From: Oceanicola granulosus HTCC2516
GTDB lineage: Bacteria > Pseudomonadota > Alphaproteobacteria > Rhodobacterales > Rhodobacteraceae
Length of the DNA stretch: 64,000 bases
Assembly (NCBI RefSeq): GCF_000153305.1
Contig: NZ_CH724111.1
Location: 19,232-83,231 of the forward strand
Direction: 5' to 3'
The translations under genes and the position numbers were made by a program. This document shows positions 63,181 through 64,000 of this stretch, one piece after another; the stretch's first letter is position 1, and every line of letters begins with the position of its first letter. The notes beneath the pieces were generated by a model that was not told where the DNA came from, did no database searches, and saw only the letters and a list, made by a program, of their open reading frames with translations.

Positions 63181-64000
63181 GCCGCGTCTCCCAGGTGGAT
63201 GTGGACGTTGCGGTAGGCGTCGATCTCGACCCGGTTGCCCGGGTGGATGACGATGGTGGTGCCCGGATCCTCGATGATCGCGGGGCCGGTGAACTTCATG
63301 CCCGGCGCGAGCTTCGTGCCGTCGTAGATGTCGGCCTCGTGCTTGCCCTCGAGCGCGTAATCCACCTCGCGCCGGCCCTTGCTGGCGCCGCTGGCATCGG
63401 CCGGCCCGATCTCGGCGGGCTTCATCTCGAGCTTGCCCACCTCGGCGCGGGCGACGAGATGGACCCCGACCATCTCCACCGGCGCGTCGAGCCGGTAGGT
63501 GTATTCGCGCTCATAGGCCTCGTGGAAGTCGGCGGCGATCTTCTCGAGCGCCGCGTCCGTCACCTCGCCCTCGAGCTGCACCTCGGTGGTGTGCTCCTGG
63601 TTCTGGTAGCGGAACTTGCCGTAGCGCAGGAAGTCGACCCGGGCCGGATCGACGCCCTCGGCCTCGAACGTGGCGCGCGCCTGCGTCTCCGCCTCGGCGA
63701 AGGTGGCCTCGATCAGGGCGCCCGCACCCTCTTCGAGGTCGACGAGCTGGGTGACGAAGGTGTCGCGGCGCAGGTCGGACATCATCATCCCGAACGCCGA
63801 GAACACCGCCGCCGCGGCCGGCACCACGACCTTCTTCACCTGCAGCTCCTGCCCCAGCGCCACGGCGTGCATCGCGCCGCCGCCGCCGAAGGCCAGCAGG
63901 GTGAAGTCGCGGGTGTCGTGGCCGCGGTTGAGGCTGACCAGCTTGAGCGCGTTGACCATGTTGTTGTTGGCGATCCGCACGATCCCCTGCGCCGCCTCGT
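63177..64000 (-). CDS. Hydantoinase A / oxoprolinase family protein, 3' part
   Basis: Only the C-terminal 274 residues lie in the window; the start is beyond base 64000. The visible part (AAQGIVRIANNNMVNALKLV, RDFTLLAFGGGGAMHAVALG, VVVPAAAAVFSAFGMMMSDL and a late GPAIIEDPGTTIVIHPGNRV) is typical of the actin-fold ATPase half and C-terminal domain of HyuA. It is the first visible gene of the leftward operon. More operon genes, possibly a transporter, may lie to the right. Confidence 0.9.
   Translation of the reverse strand, partial: EAAQGIVRIANNNMVNALKLVSLNRGHDTRDFTLLAFGGGGAMHAVALGQELQVKKVVVPAAAAVFSAFGMMMSDLRRDTFVTQLVDLEEGAGALIEATFAEAETQARATFEAEGVDPARVDFLRYGKFRYQNQEHTTEVQLEGEVTDAALEKIAADFHEAYEREYTYRLDAPVEMVGVHLVARAEVGKLEMKPAEIGPADASGASKGRREVDYALEGKHEADIYDGTKLAPGMKFTGPAIIEDPGTTIVIHPGNRVEIDAYRNVHIHLGDAA

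Overview
The window is a high-GC chromosomal or megaplasmid segment from an alphaproteobacterium. Overlapping ATGA/GTGA gene junctions, many ABC importers and SDR enzymes, GGAAC-N16/17-[C/G]GTT type general-stress promoters, a HisKA_2-type kinase and two degenerate IS elements of kinds common in Rhodobacterales all fit. I infer Rhodobacterales or Hyphomicrobiales and cannot name a genus. Almost everything is catabolic: five import/degradation modules, each with its own regulator, separated by IS remnants and decayed genes. I saw no tRNA, rRNA, CRISPR array or prophage.

0-4.1 kb is a decayed junction: a PemK/MazF-like protein with a coupled partner, a broken IS5-family element (1434-2410), a frameshifted gene of unknown function and a possible 56-aa small protein.

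4.1-19.3 kb is the most interesting part. It holds a ribose-type ABC importer (binding protein, an ATPase fused to a permease, and a second permease), two SDR dehydrogenases, a metallo-beta-lactamase-fold hydrolase, a PRISE-type enone reductase, a GntR/FCD regulator, a beta-keto acid cleavage enzyme, an iron alcohol dehydrogenase, an aldehyde dehydrogenase and a Baeyer-Villiger monooxygenase. Five intergenic sites share the palindrome ACCGTA-N-TACGGT; four fall inside recognisable -35/-10 promoters, including that of the GntR gene. This ties at least six transcription units into one regulon. The enzymes read as: enone or alcohol to ketone, Baeyer-Villiger oxidation, ester/lactone hydrolysis, oxidation to an acid, then C-C cleavage. 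The substrate is unknown.

19.3-31.2 kb: after an IS30-family pseudogene comes a leftward operon for an oligosaccharide: GH172 (DUF2961), two Dpp/Opp-type permeases, two ATPases, a family-5 binding protein and a TIM-barrel glycosidase-like protein. A divergent IclR regulator follows, with a relic of an L-fuconate-dehydratase-like gene in front of it.

31.3-35.5 kb is a small general-stress island: a YghA-type SDR, a DUF4336 protein, two short proteins, a Crp-like regulator and a sensor-less histidine kinase, with EcfG-type promoters in front of at least two of the genes.

35.7-48.2 kb is a non-phosphorylative L-rhamnose (or related 6-deoxyhexose) pathway: dehydrogenase, lactonase, two enolase-superfamily dehydratases, aldolase, 2,4-diketo acid hydrolase, mutarotase and a MalFGK-type importer, with a LacI regulator and paired operators. 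48.3-58.0 kb adds a GntR-linked galactonate-dehydratase-like module with a second importer and a GH2 glycosidase. 58.0-64.0 kb is a leftward hydantoinase/oxoprolinase-type operon with two HyuB paralogues, an Asp/Glu/hydantoin racemase and an M24 peptidase-fold protein; its HyuA gene runs off the window end.
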